A DNA stretch of 64,000 nt from Notolepis coatsorum (Eukaryota; Chordata; Actinopteri; Aulopiformes; Paralepididae): the NCBI GenBank assembly GCA_963971535.1, contig OZ020592.1, positions 122,152,707-122,216,706 of the forward strand, written 5' to 3'. The notes beneath the pieces are model-generated. The model was not told the DNA's origin and made no database searches. It worked only from the letters and a program-made list of their open reading frames with translations. The position numbers were made by a program, and so were the translations under genes. Shown here one piece after another: positions 1 through 9,167 of this stretch. Numbering within the stretch: the first letter of the stretch is position 1; each line of letters starts with the position of its first letter.

Positions 1-2
1 TT

Positions 3-395
3 GTTGAGCTCAAAGAAGGTCCAGAGATTGCTTCCTTATTTGGAGATGTAACCAGTGTTTTTTCTGCCAAGTGGATAAAACATCATGGTACAGAGTACCG
101 CTGTGACTTGATTATCTGTACTGAGGTAGCATTTGAGATGCCTGTGTTTTGTAAGATCAAGACTATTGCTGTGAAAGATGACAGTGTATTGCTCTGTGGA
201 AAACTGATGGAAACCATGTGTTTTGATGACCATTACCATGCCTTTAAGGTCAGACTGCATCCAGACGGAGTTGTAAAGGTCTTGGATATAAATCAGCTGT
301 GTTACTTTAAACCATTTGATATTCAAATGAATTATCGAACGACAGATTGCTCAAAGTATATTGTTCCATATTGCCACTTTATGCAGACCTGCTAA
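3..395 (+). CDS. C-terminal end of an uncharacterised fish protein (partial)
   Basis: An open frame enters from the left edge and runs 130 codons to a TAA at 393-395. The frame is open upstream of the internal ATG at 108, so that ATG is probably not the start. The peptide has ordinary globular composition (several Cys, alternating hydrophobic and charged residues) and no simple repeats. It resembles the C-terminus of poorly characterised proteins that occur in multiple copies in fish genomes, but I cannot name the family or a function. Parts of its 3' end are repeated just downstream (411-775), suggesting local duplication. It could be a host exon or a gene carried by a mobile element. Confidence 0.5.
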   Translation, partial: VELKEGPEIASLFGDVTSVFSAKWIKHHGTEYRCDLIICTEVAFEMPVFCKIKTIAVKDDSVLLCGKLMETMCFDDHYHAFKVRLHPDGVVKVLDINQLCYFKPFDIQMNYRTTDCSKYIVPYCHFMQTC

Positions 396-410
396 TGTGA
401 TTGTTTTATT

Positions 411-775
411 ACTGCATCCAGACGGAGTTGTAAATAGGGTTGGGTACCGAAAACCGGTTCTAATAGCAACCGGTTCCTAACATCCGGTTCTGGAACCGGA
501 AGTAACATATTTGCATTTCGATTCTTAATTTTTTATTTTTTTTTACTTTGTTAATTAATACCATAGTTGCAGTACAGCAACCAAATTAAACTGTATCAAG
601 TCAACTGAAAATGTGAATAGTATGAAAAAATGTACACATTTTCAAAAAAAATCTGAACCGGAATCGTTCAAATCCAAACGATGCCCAACCCTATATAGTT
701 GTAAAGGTGTTGTATAAATCAGCTGTGAAGTATATTGTTCCATATTGCACTTTATGCAGACCTGCTGAGGTCAAT
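411..775 (+). pseudogene. Partial second copy of the preceding gene's 3' end, interrupted by a small element
   Basis: Bases 411-434 repeat the sequence around 257-280 of the upstream frame, including the run CAGACGGAGTTGTAAA. After an intervening element, 698-775 continues the same region up to the final codons, with small deletions, ending in CAGACCTGCTGAGG instead of the intact CAGACCTGCTAATG. This is a decayed duplicate of the last coding segment, not a working gene. Confidence 0.6.
435..697. mobile_element. Small hAT-like non-autonomous element
   Basis: The left end TAGGGTTGGG and the right end CCCAACCCTA are inverted copies. The octamer GTTGTAAA stands immediately left (427-434) and again at 698-705, close to the right end, as expected for an 8-bp hAT-type TSD; four extra bases (TATA) leave the right boundary slightly uncertain. 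The interior is A/T-rich with GGTT/AACC pairs and has no coding capacity. Confidence 0.65.
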
Positions 776-904
776 GTATATTTATGTTTTATTTTTTTAT
801 AAGCCTGCCTGACCCTGCCTGACCTGACCAACAATAAAATTGTTGAAATCATTTTGTGGTAACTTGTGATTTTTTAATGTATATTGTATGTAAATGCAAT
901 TTCA

Positions 905-1522
905 CAAGAGTAAATTAAGTGTAAAATTAACACCAGTGAGGTTTATTTTCACCAATATAGTGTCCGGTTTCATTGACACTGTGCAGTGTTAATGGGTGTT
1001 ATTTGCAGAGCTGTTTTTTCACTACTAGTGAGTAAATTATCAACACAGTACTGTGTAATGGCAACACTTCAGCAGAGTTATTTGACCTCAGTGTTAACTT
1101 TTAATAACTCAATGCAGTGTTAATGAGCATTGGAATTCAACTCAATCAGAGTTAATTTGTTATCACATAAGAGTAAATTATCAACACTTCTGAGAATAAT
1201 AATTACACTCTCAAGTGTTATTAAACCTATAGTGTTAAGTTTAAATAACACCATACAGTGTAAGCGAGTGTTAAATTTGTACTCTATTAGAGTTAATTTA
1301 ACTCAAAAAATTTAACACGGGAGCAAGAGTCGATTTAAATAACACCATACAGTGTAAGCGAGTGTTAAATTTGTACTCTATTTAGAGTTAATTTAACTCA
1401 AAAAATGTAACACAGGAGCAAGAGTCGATTTAACACTATTCGTAGTTGGAGTCATATACACTCTGGAATAGTGTTAAATTCGACTCTTTAAGTGTTAATT
1501 TGACACTGCGAATTTTACTGTG
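905..1522. repeat. A/T-rich inverted-repeat element with an internal tandem duplication
   Basis: The segment is built from variants of AGTGTTAAATT and AATTTAACACT. The left end (near AAGTGTAAAATTAACAC) and right end (near GTGTTAATTTGACAC, then TTTTACTGTGTAG) are imperfect inverted copies. A block of roughly 100 bp starting near 1231 is repeated from about 1336. It has no coding capacity and looks like a miniature inverted-repeat element; the superfamily was not assigned. Confidence 0.5.
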
Positions 1523-1930
1523 TAGCAGTACTGTCTATCTGTCTACCTGTATGTCATATATGTTATCATGAATTGAACATGGGGGACCCTGATGTAAACA
1601 AGACGATGAATTGAAAATGTCTAGGCCTACCACAAGTTCAAAATCTGGTATGTCATAAATGTCTAGATGTAGCAGTACTGTCCATCTGTCTACCTGTATG
1701 TCATATATGTTATCATGAATTGAACATGGGGGACCCTGATGTAAACAAGATGATGAATTGAAAATGTCTAGGCCTACCACAAGTTCAAAATCTGGTATGT
1801 CATAAATGTCTAAATGTAGCAGTACTGTCCATCTGTCTACCTGTATGTCATATATGTTATCATGAATTGAACATGGGGGACCCTGATGTAAACAAGATGA
1901 TGAATTGAAAATGTCTAGGCTAATAAACAA
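1521..1930. repeat. 147-bp tandem repeat, about 2.8 copies, derived from a LINE 3' region
   Basis: The motif TGTAGCAGTACTGT recurs at 1521, 1668 and 1815, a period of exactly 147 bp. Each unit contains GGGGGACCCTGATGTAAACA, which also occurs, in the opposite orientation, in the LINE tails near 2033, 11824, 55929 and 62309. Because 147 is divisible by three, the minus strand stays open for 131 codons with a 49-residue period; this is an accident of unit length, not a gene. Confidence 0.85.
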
Positions 1931-2032
1931 CTTGTGACAAATAACTCTTGACTTGACTTGACCACCAGCCTCTCTCTCTTAAGGCATTAACTGGGTTAAT
2001 TAATCTAAATGTTATATTGTAACTGTCTAGTT

Positions 2033-2202
2033 ATTGATTGATTGAAAACTTTATTAACAGATTGCAGAATGGGTACAGTACACAGTACAGCTCAATACAT
2101 ACAATTGTTAAGGGAATGCAGACCCCAGAGAAAGACTTTCGTCTTGTTTACATCAGGGTCCCCCATTTTCAATTCATCGTAACATATGACATACAGATAG
2201 AC
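2033..2202 (-). mobile_element. 5'-truncated LINE 3' tail
   Basis: Read on the minus strand the segment ends in an AATAAAGTTTTCAATCAATC-like tail, typical of LINEs of the L2/CR1/Rex type that end in short tandem repeats rather than long poly(A). The same tail appears near 11824, 55929 and 62309. A direct repeat (ACTGGGTTAAT... near 1989 and 2203) flanks it and may be a long target-site duplication. No coding sequence remains in the segment. Confidence 0.65.
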
Positions 2203-2690
2203 AACTGGGTTAATCTAAATGTTACATTGTACAGTAAGTGGGGAGTGTAAACAAGTTGAACGCTGGCTATGTTGTGAAATGTGAATAAACCGTGAAGTCA
2301 CGCGAAATAACGTTATACGCGACGCTATACAAACCAATTACATAATCCTATCCAACATGTGTAAAGGCACACACAACATATTCCAGTTAACGGTATATTT
2401 TTTTAATGATTCGTTATGGCGTAATCAATACTTCCATGCGTATAAATTGCGTTCAGCCTCTCTCTCTGGAGTTAACGGAGTTTCGACTCCTGGCTAGAGG
2501 AGCTTGTCTCGGCTCATGCGGGGGGCCAATCAGAGAGGGGCTTCGCTCAACCAATCAGAGAGGGGTCTGCAGAAATGGGAGGGGTCTGCAAAAATGGAGT
2601 TCAACCAATCAGAGAGGGGTCTGCAGAAATGCGGCTACGAATTGTAGAGACGCGGGGGGGGGGCCGGGGGGCACACTGTATAAACAAGTA
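2203..2690. other. No gene seen; includes a short GC-rich tandem repeat
   Basis: Most of this stretch is unrecognised. From about 2525 to 2640, variants of CCAATCAGAGAGGGG and GGTCTGCAGAAATG are repeated. G-runs at about 2655-2675 and 2705-2717 flank the start of the LINE 3' untranslated region. Confidence 0.5.
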
Positions 2691-2731
2691 ACACTGTACA
2701 TTGAGGGGGGGGGGGGGTTGGGTTAGGATAT

Positions 2732-3319
2732 TTACAGGGGCCAGTGTTGAATTGCAGTCTCCCGTAGGTGTCTCTTGAGAGAGGTTTTGAAAGTGGGTAG
2801 TGATCCACATTCCTTTACAGCTTTGGGTAGGGCGTTCCACATTGATGTGGCATAATTGCGAAACGTGTTTAGTCCCTTATTTGAGCCGAATCTGGGTTTA
2901 ACATGATTTGTGGAGCTCCCTCTGGTGTTGTGATCGTGGTATTCACTGACCTTTGGGAAGTATTTTGCCATGTACATGGGTACCTTGGTCGTGTAGTGTA
3001 TCTTGTAGACCAGGCCCATTGCAAGTTGCTGTACTCTGTCATCTACTCTAAGCCATCCTAGGTTGTCAAAGTGGGCAGGGGTGAGGTGGGTTCTAGGAGT
3101 AAGGTCAAGCAGTAGTCTGACCAGTTTGTTTTGAGATGTTTGTAATTTTGTTTTTAGCGCCTTTGAGGTGCTTTGGTACCATGAGGTGCAAGCATAGTCG
3201 TAGTACCCCTGAATGAGTGCTCCTGCCAGAGTCTTCAGGGTATTCTTGTTTACCAGAGAGGAGATCCGGTACAAGAATCGAGTTCGTTGGTTGACTTTTT
3301 TTATTACATTGGATGCCAT
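2732..3319 (-). CDS. LINE reverse transcriptase, C-terminal fragment
   Basis: A 195-codon minus-strand frame matches the region after the catalytic fingers in LINE reverse transcriptases of the CR1/L2/Rex/Jockey group. It shows the FLYR motif, an ALIQGYYDYACTSWY block, a QTSQNKLVRLLLDL helix, and the conserved C-terminal MWNALP with a final FKTSLKRHL. The catalytic YxDD motif and the endonuclease are absent, so it is 5'-truncated and inactive. The 3' untranslated sequence just left of its stop resembles the segment near 12115-12150, linking it to the LINE tail family in this window. The first codon shown is simply the first in-frame start-like codon. Confidence 0.85.
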   Translation of the reverse strand: MASNVIKKVNQRTRFLYRISSLVNKNTLKTLAGALIQGYYDYACTSWYQSTSKALKTKLQTSQNKLVRLLLDLTPRTHLTPAHFDNLGWLRVDDRVQQLAMGLVYKIHYTTKVPMYMAKYFPKVSEYHDHNTRGSSTNHVKPRFGSNKGLNTFRNYATSMWNALPKAVKECGSLPTFKTSLKRHLRETAIQHWPL

Positions 3320-3356
3320 TTTGTCACAGGAGAGATTAGAGACTGATTAATTAGAA

Positions 3357-3915
3357 ACTGTACATACAGAGTTAAGTGTACTGTACTGTACAATACAGAG
3401 TTAAGTGTGTACTGTACATACAGAGTGTAGTGTACAATACAGAGTTAACTCTGTATGTACAGTACACACTTAACGCTGTATGTACAGTACACTCTGTATG
3501 TACAGTACACACTTAACTCTGTATTGTACAGTACACTCTGTATGTACAGTACGTACTTAACTCTGTATTGTACAGTACAGTACACTTAACTCTGTATGTA
3601 CAGTACTCACTTAACTCTGTATGTACAGTACACACTTAACTCTGTATTGTACAGTACAGTACACATAACTCTGTATGTACAGTACACACTTAACTCTGTA
3701 TTGTACAGTACAATACACTTAACTCTGTATGTACAGTACACACTTAACTATGTATGTACAGTACACTTAACTATATGCATTGTACAGTACACTCTGTATG
3801 TACAGTACACACTTAACTCTGTATGTACAGTACACTCTTAACTCTGTATGTACAGTACACTCTTAACTCTGTATGTACAGTACACTCTTAACTCTGTATG
3901 TACAGTACACTCTTA
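3357..3915. repeat. Palindromic minisatellite around TGTACAGTACA
   Basis: Units of about 20-45 bp combine CTGTATGTACAGTACAC with ACTTAACTCTGTA. The core TGTACAGTACA is itself nearly palindromic. From 3357 to about 3446 the units read in one orientation; from about 3447 to 3915 they read as the reverse complement, with the dyad centre in AGAGTTAACTCT at 3441-3452. A plus-strand open frame of 81 codons inside it is low-complexity and not a gene. Confidence 0.85.
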
Positions 3916-4260
3916 CTGATTAACTAGAAACTGTACATTGTAACGCAACGTTATATAATGTTATTTCGCGTTTTTATTCATAACGTTATTTCGCGTGACA
4001 ACACTGTACATCAGTGGAGGCTGCTGACCAAATTTTTAGGTGAAGCACAAATTATTATATTATATTATATATTAAATTATATTTGTTAAACATCCCCAAC
4101 GCTGCAACACCCCCATTCCTCCCAGGTGTCAGGCTCCTCATTCGCTTCCATTCATTTTGGGGACCATGTTTAAATATCGGAGATGAACGTTATTTCGATT
4201 GATATGAATAGCTAGTTACGTTTATATAGAGAGATGATAAATTAATTAAACGTAAAAAAA
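3916..4260. other. No gene seen; A/T-rich repeat-like sequence
   Basis: The stretch contains CATCAGTGGAGGCTGCTGA at about 4010, a motif I associate with fish repeat ends, followed by A/T-rich sequence. I found no open frame or complete element boundaries. Confidence 0.35.
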
Positions 4261-4261
4261 A

Positions 4262-4347
4262 GAAAAAAAAATTGAAGTGATTCGAACTTGTCACCGACTG
4301 ACCATAGGCTCTCCAGCAAGCTGACGAACGAGTTGAGCTATCCGTCA
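4262..4347 (-). repeat. tRNA-like module with T-run terminator
   Basis: On the minus strand TAGCTCAACTCG resembles the Pol III A box and AAGTTCGAATC the B box, spaced about as in a tRNA, followed by a T-run that would stop Pol III. The D and anticodon arms do not fold cleanly, so I do not call a functional tRNA gene. A related module lies at 10039-10118. Confidence 0.45.
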
Positions 4348-4456
4348 ATATTAAAACTGAGTGACGAATGTATAATTTACACTTGTGCCAATTGCTGAGC
4401 TATCCGTCAATATTAAAACTGAGTGACGAATGTACAATTTACACTTGTGCCAATTG
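4334..4456. repeat. 62-bp direct duplication
   Basis: TGAGCTATCCGTCAATATT starts at 4334 and again at 4396; both copies continue through ACTTGTGCCAATTGC with one substitution. Two nearly identical tandem copies lie just left of the Gypsy insertion site. Confidence 0.85.
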
Positions 4457-4477
4457 CCTACTTATTATTAAGCTAGG

Positions 4478-4687
4478 TGTCGTATTCGATTTATATAGAA
4501 TAATCTTCAGGACGAGGAGATTGCATTTAGATATTTATTCAAAGGTAAGTACTCGTTAAGCATGAGTGTAACTCCATCCACGGCTGGCAGCCAACTGACT
4601 GTCAGGACCCCTTGTCAGGTATACGTAATAGGAAGGTGCGCCTGGCGCGCCTGTCGTAAATGATATATTCAAAGCATGAATATTACA
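4478..4687 (-). repeat. 3' LTR of the Gypsy element
   Basis: Begins TGTCGTATTCGAT and ends GAATATTACA on the plus strand, the usual TG...CA ends. It is the 3' LTR because the element reads on the minus strand. It differs from the other LTR by a one-base length difference and substitutions near GATTTATATAGAA versus GATTAAATAGAA. Confidence 0.95.
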
Positions 4688-4703
4688 TCCTCCTTCTTTT
4701 AAA
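4688..4703 (-). other. Polypurine tract of the Gypsy element
   Basis: On the minus strand the sequence directly before the 3' LTR is AAAAGAAGGAGGA, a purine run abutting the LTR TG. This is the expected primer site for plus-strand DNA synthesis. Confidence 0.8.
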
Positions 4704-5198
4704 GAAAGCTTTATAAGCTATGAACAAAATTGAAATAAAGAAAGGTTGTGCAATACTCTGTAAGAGTTTCTTTGTAAACAATAACAAGTGCGTTACCTGT
4801 GTCAGGACCAGGCAATGTAAACAGGTAGGATTAATATGTTAAACATAAAAGATTCATGTATCAAGGTATTACAGTTCGTATTGTGTGCCCTCTTATTCTG
4901 GAAAGTCTGCTTTAATATTTGAATACTTCAGCTGTGAAAAGGTATGTATTCATGGCTTATTTGGTTGTGTGTCTCAACACTCTTACCATATGCAGTTCTT
5001 ATTTGTAGAATTAGCTTGCTAACAAAATGGGAAAATATCGACAATTAAGCAAGGTAAGTAGGTCATAGATTCAACACATATAGTAAGTCATCATTTCAGC
5101 ATACATTAATATTTTGTTACATTTCACCACCCCCCTTTTTTTTTCATTGGGGTAAATGGTGTTATAATAGGGCAGCGATCCGCCTGCACCCTGTACAT
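4704..5198. other. Gypsy 3' untranslated region
   Basis: A/T-rich sequence between the integrase stop and the purine tract. I see no envelope-like frame or further gene here. Confidence 0.6.
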
Positions 5199-6269
5199 TT
5201 ATAGGTCTAAAATGTCCCGAGGCTTCACTGCTCGGCCGGATCTGGTGTAGTATGAAGCTGAGTTCTCTTCTGAGTCCTCTGACAGTTCAGGGTCGTTGGT
5301 CTCCGGCGGTTGATCGACGCTCTCTGGACTTGGCATACCGTCGCTGTCCTGGAAGTGTTCCTCTTTTGTGTCCCTCAGGTGCCTGCGGTTGCGGCGGTAT
5401 TCGCGTCCATCTTGGGTGCGAACGTGGTATGACCGCGCAGTGTCGGCTGGTTGTATGACTACTGCTGGCCTCCAGCGTCCATGTTCTTGTAGCCTGACAG
5501 ATTCACCACAATGTAGTGGGGGCAGCGGTCTAGCTGACCTGTCATAGTATTTCTTCTGGTGCTGTTGTCTCTGCACTCGCTTGTCATGTCCATCTTTGGG
5601 GCTTACTACCCCTGGCCGCAGCTGTTGGTTGGTGCTCGGGAGGGTTGAGCGTAGCCTGCGGCTCATCAACAGCTGTGCCGGCGATTTGAAGTTGTCGACT
5701 GGGGTGTTACGATATTCCAGGAGGCTTAGGTACGGGTCTCTTCCGTCTGCCTTAGCCTTGTCCATGAGTGATTTTGCCGTCTTCACAGTTCTCTCCGCTA
5801 GTCCGTTGCTTTGCGGATAGTGTGGGCTTGACGTGACGTGTGTAAACTCCCACGACTTGGCGAATGCCTCGAACTCTTTAGACTTGTATTGTGGTCCGTT
5901 GTCTGAGACTATGGTCTCTGGGACGCCATGCCTGGCACAGGCTGCCTTTAGCTTGTGGACAACAGCTGCCGATGTGGTGCTGTGAAGTCTGTCTAGTTCG
6001 AAGAATCTGCTGTAGTAGTCGACGGTCACAACATAGTCCTGGTTGTTCCAGTTAAAGAGATCTGTCCCTACAACCTGCCAGGGGCGGTCTGGGATACGAT
6101 GAGGCATCATGGGCTCCTTGGTGTTTGATGGGCGGCGCTCTTGGCATATTGAGCACTTCTCCACGACTTGCTCTATATGTCTACCCATTCCAGGCCAGAA
6201 CATGATGTCTCGTGCTCTCAGTTTGCATTTTTCCATTCCCATGTGGCCTGCATGGATCTTGATCAGCAT
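5199..6269 (-). CDS. Gypsy integrase (3' part of pol)
   Basis: A 356-codon frame begins inside the integrase zinc domain, with a HAGH motif (residues 6-9) and C39-x2-C42. The catalytic triad is D70 in GTDLF, D123 in VSDNGPQY and E159 in NGLAERT, with 35 residues between the last two, as in DD35E integrases. The C-terminal part is basic and proline-rich, then acidic. The ATG at 6269 is an internal methionine, because the frame is open upstream of it and pol sequence continues into the neighbouring frame. The break between this frame and the gag-RT frame is an 8-bp tandem duplication at 6312-6327. All catalytic residues are present, but this copy cannot make a full-length Gag-Pol without a frame change. 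Confidence 0.92.
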   Translation of the reverse strand: MLIKIHAGHMGMEKCKLRARDIMFWPGMGRHIEQVVEKCSICQERRPSNTKEPMMPHRIPDRPWQVVGTDLFNWNNQDYVVTVDYYSRFFELDRLHSTTSAAVVHKLKAACARHGVPETIVSDNGPQYKSKEFEAFAKSWEFTHVTSSPHYPQSNGLAERTVKTAKSLMDKAKADGRDPYLSLLEYRNTPVDNFKSPAQLLMSRRLRSTLPSTNQQLRPGVVSPKDGHDKRVQRQQHQKKYYDRSARPLPPLHCGESVRLQEHGRWRPAVVIQPADTARSYHVRTQDGREYRRNRRHLRDTKEEHFQDSDGMPSPESVDQPPETNDPELSEDSEENSASYYTRSGRAVKPRDILDL

Positions 6270-6310
6270 CTCTCCTCTGAGGCTGGTAGGGATGACTATT
6301 TTCTCCCCTT

Positions 6311-9145
6311 TTATTCCATTATTCCATTCGTTTTGGATAGTTCATCTCGGTGATTCCAGTATTCGGTGATGTTCTGGGGGCATTGTTTTCTTTCCTCAGG
6401 CCATCCCTCCAGGATAGCCTGGCTGAGCAGCTTTAGCTGTGTGTCATTGTCTGTTGTTTCTCTGATCTCCTGTAGCCTGTCGTCGTGTACAGGTAAGCTG
6501 TTGTATACCATGTGTACCTGAAGGTCCATCCCTTCACTGAGACCGTCGTCGTGAGAGGTGAGTGATTTCCTGGACAGCGTGTCGGCTACTGGGATGTCTT
6601 TCCCAGGGCGGTGCACGATCGTGAAGTTGTACTTGTGTAGTTGCAGTATCATCCTCTGTAACCGCGGTGGGGCTGCGGCGATCGGCTTCTTCATGATCGA
6701 CTCCAGGGGCTTGTGGTCAGATTGCACCATAACATGGCGACCGTAGGCATATTGGTGGAAGCGTTTGAATCCATAAAGGACTGCGTACATCTCCTTTTCG
6801 ATTTGTGCGTAGTTGACCTCGCTGTCCGTGAGTGATCTGGATGCGTAGCTAATGGGCCTTCCTTCCTGCATCAGCACAGCACCCAGACCATACTTTGATG
6901 CGTCCACTTGTAAGCTGAGCTCCTTATCTGGGTCAAAGTAGATGAGGACTGGCCCAGGTTCACTGGTAAGTATGTCTTTCATCTTTTGGAATGCAGCGTC
7001 GTGCTGCGCGTCCCACAGGAACTCATTCGATTGTTTAAGCAGCTGTCTCATGGGTGCGTTGATCTCGGAGAGGCTCGGGGCGAACTTCGCCAGATAGTTG
7101 ACCATACCTAGCACGGTCTCCAGTTCTGCACGGCTCTTTGGCGCCTCCATCTCCTTGATGGCAGCTATCTTGCCTGGGTCAGGCTTCATGCCGTCAGCTG
7201 AAAGGATGTGCCCGAAGTAGCTCACTTCGGTGGCTCCGATGGTGCACTTGTCTGCGTTGAGCCGAACGCCTCTCTCCCGTGATCTCACCAACATTGCATG
7301 TAGGTTCTTATCGTGTTCTTCTCTGGTCGCGCCATATACAAGGATGTCGTCTACTATAGCTGCTACTCCGTTCAGTCCCTCGTATGTCTCGTCGATTTTT
7401 CGTTGGAACTCGTCCTGGGCAGAAGCGAGCCCAAATGGTAATCGTAGGAATCTGTATCGTCCAAACGGTGTGTTGAACGTCGTCAGCTTCGATGATTCTG
7501 TGGAGAGCTTGATGGACCAGTATCCCGACCTTGCATCCAGTACGCTGAAATAGCGTGCGCCTGTTAGTCTGGGTGTGATGTCCTCTAGTGTCGGCAGAGG
7601 GTAGTGCGGGCGCTTGATAGCCTTGTTTAGCTCCTTAGGATCCAAACATAGTCTGAGCTTGCCTGTGCGTGGTTTCTCAACAATGACCAGTGCACTGACC
7701 CACTCCGTTGGTTCGATGACTCTAGCGATGATCTGTGTGTCTTCCATACTCTGTAGCTCCTTCTTTAGTCGGCCATGCAGGGCGATCGGTGTCCTTCTCA
7801 ATGGGCAGACTACTGGCGTGGCGTCTGGGTCTATATGGATGTGACACTCTCCTGGGAATAGTCCTATCCCTTTAAACACGTCGTGGTATTCTTCCATGAT
7901 GGTCTGTTTATCTGTGTGTGCATTTACTGACAACACTAGTTTAATGAGGTCCATATTCAGGCATGCCTGTAAACCTAGAACTGGGGCTGCCTGAGTGTCT
8001 ACTATGTAAAAGTCTAACAACATGCCACGCTCTTTGTATTTACACTTTAATGTGCATGTGCCCTTTACCACTAGCTTCTCTCCACCATATCCTGTCAGTC
8101 TGCGTGAAGTAGGCTGTATTTTGCGTTTATCTTGTAAACTGTGATACTCTCTCAAAGGAATTACATTTACTTGTGCACCTGTGTCTAGCTTAAATTTAAG
8201 CTCTGTGCCCTGTTTTCCTACTTGTATGTCTGCGAACGCTTGTTCTGTTGCATCAAATCGTCTGTCTGTCACGGTGTCTACATACAGTTCGTCTGACTCT
8301 TCTCCTGACTCAGAGCGCATGCTAATCTCGTGTACTGACTTTTTCTGGAAACTACCGGCCCTGCAGACTTTGGCAAAGTGGTTCCATTTTCCACACTTTG
8401 TGCACTGTTTCCCCCTAGCTACACAGTTATCCCCTTCCTTGTGAGCTCTACCCCCACAGTATCCACAGTTCTTACGTGTGTCTGTGTCGCTCGCTCTGTT
8501 CGCTCTCTCTGTCCACTCTGCTCTGGGGCGATATCTCTGTGCGCTATACTTCTGTTCATGTCTGTGTACCTCGTGCACGAGCTGCTCCTGCGCGCTGCTC
8601 GTGGCGCCAGTAAAGCTCTTTATCTGTGATTGTGCTAGCTCGTGGGCTCTAGCTATATCTACCGCTTTGTCTAACGACAAGTCTGATCCAACGTTTAATA
8701 GTTTCTCTCTTACTTTTGCTGAGTGTATGCCAAACACAATGCGGTCTCTAACCATCTCATCATTGTTCACATATGCACAGTCCTTCACGAGTAGTTTCAA
8801 TGCAGTGACAAATTGTTCAAATGACTCGCTAGGTTGCTGGGTTTTCTCATGGAATTTGTACCTAGCGAAAATCGTGTTCCTCCTTGGAAGCACATATGCT
8901 TCGAAATTGTCATAGTAGCTCTTCAATACCTTTGCTTCATCTGCACTGAGAGTCCATGTGTTGTGAATGTCTCTCCCTCTTTCTCCGCTCCACAGTAGCA
9001 GGTAGCTACATTTCTCGTCCTCTCCTTTCTTCTTGAGTGGGCCCGAAAACATTAGCTCTGCATGCTGCCTGAACTTCTTCCATTCTCCCGGTAAGTCCAG
9101 AGAATCCCAATTCATCCGTGGCGACGGGACTCTGTTGATATCCAT
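6311..9145 (-). CDS. Gypsy Gag-protease-reverse transcriptase-RNase H polyprotein
   Basis: I chose the ATG at 9145, five bases after the primer site; the frame is also open through two upstream codons, and the residue numbers here count from 9151. The N-terminal 220 residues are gag-like. Two zinc knuckles follow: C229-x2-C232-x4-H237-x5-C243, and the classical C250-x2-C253-x4-H258-x4-C263. The protease motif is DTGA (323-326). The reverse transcriptase has the LPFGLAS block near 571 and VDD at 600-602. RNase H has D750, E785 and D812. The frame stops at 6311 inside the spacer before integrase, where an 8-bp duplication shifts the frame. Gag and pol share one frame, as in many Mag-clade elements. 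Confidence 0.93.
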   Translation of the reverse strand: MDINRVPSPRMNWDSLDLPGEWKKFRQHAELMFSGPLKKKGEDEKCSYLLLWSGERGRDIHNTWTLSADEAKVLKSYYDNFEAYVLPRRNTIFARYKFHEKTQQPSESFEQFVTALKLLVKDCAYVNNDEMVRDRIVFGIHSAKVREKLLNVGSDLSLDKAVDIARAHELAQSQIKSFTGATSSAQEQLVHEVHRHEQKYSAQRYRPRAEWTERANRASDTDTRKNCGYCGGRAHKEGDNCVARGKQCTKCGKWNHFAKVCRAGSFQKKSVHEISMRSESGEESDELYVDTVTDRRFDATEQAFADIQVGKQGTELKFKLDTGAQVNVIPLREYHSLQDKRKIQPTSRRLTGYGGEKLVVKGTCTLKCKYKERGMLLDFYIVDTQAAPVLGLQACLNMDLIKLVLSVNAHTDKQTIMEEYHDVFKGIGLFPGECHIHIDPDATPVVCPLRRTPIALHGRLKKELQSMEDTQIIARVIEPTEWVSALVIVEKPRTGKLRLCLDPKELNKAIKRPHYPLPTLEDITPRLTGARYFSVLDARSGYWSIKLSTESSKLTTFNTPFGRYRFLRLPFGLASAQDEFQRKIDETYEGLNGVAAIVDDILVYGATREEHDKNLHAMLVRSRERGVRLNADKCTIGATEVSYFGHILSADGMKPDPGKIAAIKEMEAPKSRAELETVLGMVNYLAKFAPSLSEINAPMRQLLKQSNEFLWDAQHDAAFQKMKDILTSEPGPVLIYFDPDKELSLQVDASKYGLGAVLMQEGRPISYASRSLTDSEVNYAQIEKEMYAVLYGFKRFHQYAYGRHVMVQSDHKPLESIMKKPIAAAPPRLQRMILQLHKYNFTIVHRPGKDIPVADTLSRKSLTSHDDGLSEGMDLQVHMVYNSLPVHDDRLQEIRETTDNDTQLKLLSQAILEGWPEERKQCPQNITEYWNHRDELSKTNGIME
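6312..6327 (-). other. Frame-breaking 8-bp tandem duplication in pol
   Basis: On the plus strand TATTCCAT occurs at 6312-6319 and again at 6320-6327. The extra eight bases change the frame and create the stop that ends the upstream polyprotein. The reading frames on either side are otherwise open and conserved, so this appears to be the main inactivating lesion. Confidence 0.85.
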
Positions 9146-9150
9146 GTTCA

Positions 9151-9167
9151 CCCCGCTTCTGACACCA
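9151..9167 (-). other. Primer binding site, tRNA-Leu type
   Basis: The minus strand directly after the 5' LTR reads TGGTGTCAGAAGCGGGG. From memory of vertebrate tRNA-Leu 3' ends (ACTTCTGACA plus CCA) this matches with one mismatch, so tRNA-Leu is the likely primer. Confidence 0.75.

Noticed and set aside
1535..1930. 131-codon minus-strand frame with a 49-residue repeat
   Set aside because: Product of the 147-bp tandem repeat derived from LINE 3' untranslated sequence.
5252..8915. Plus-strand open frames across the Gypsy element
   Set aside because: Shadows of the minus-strand gag-pol frames, with no homology of their own.
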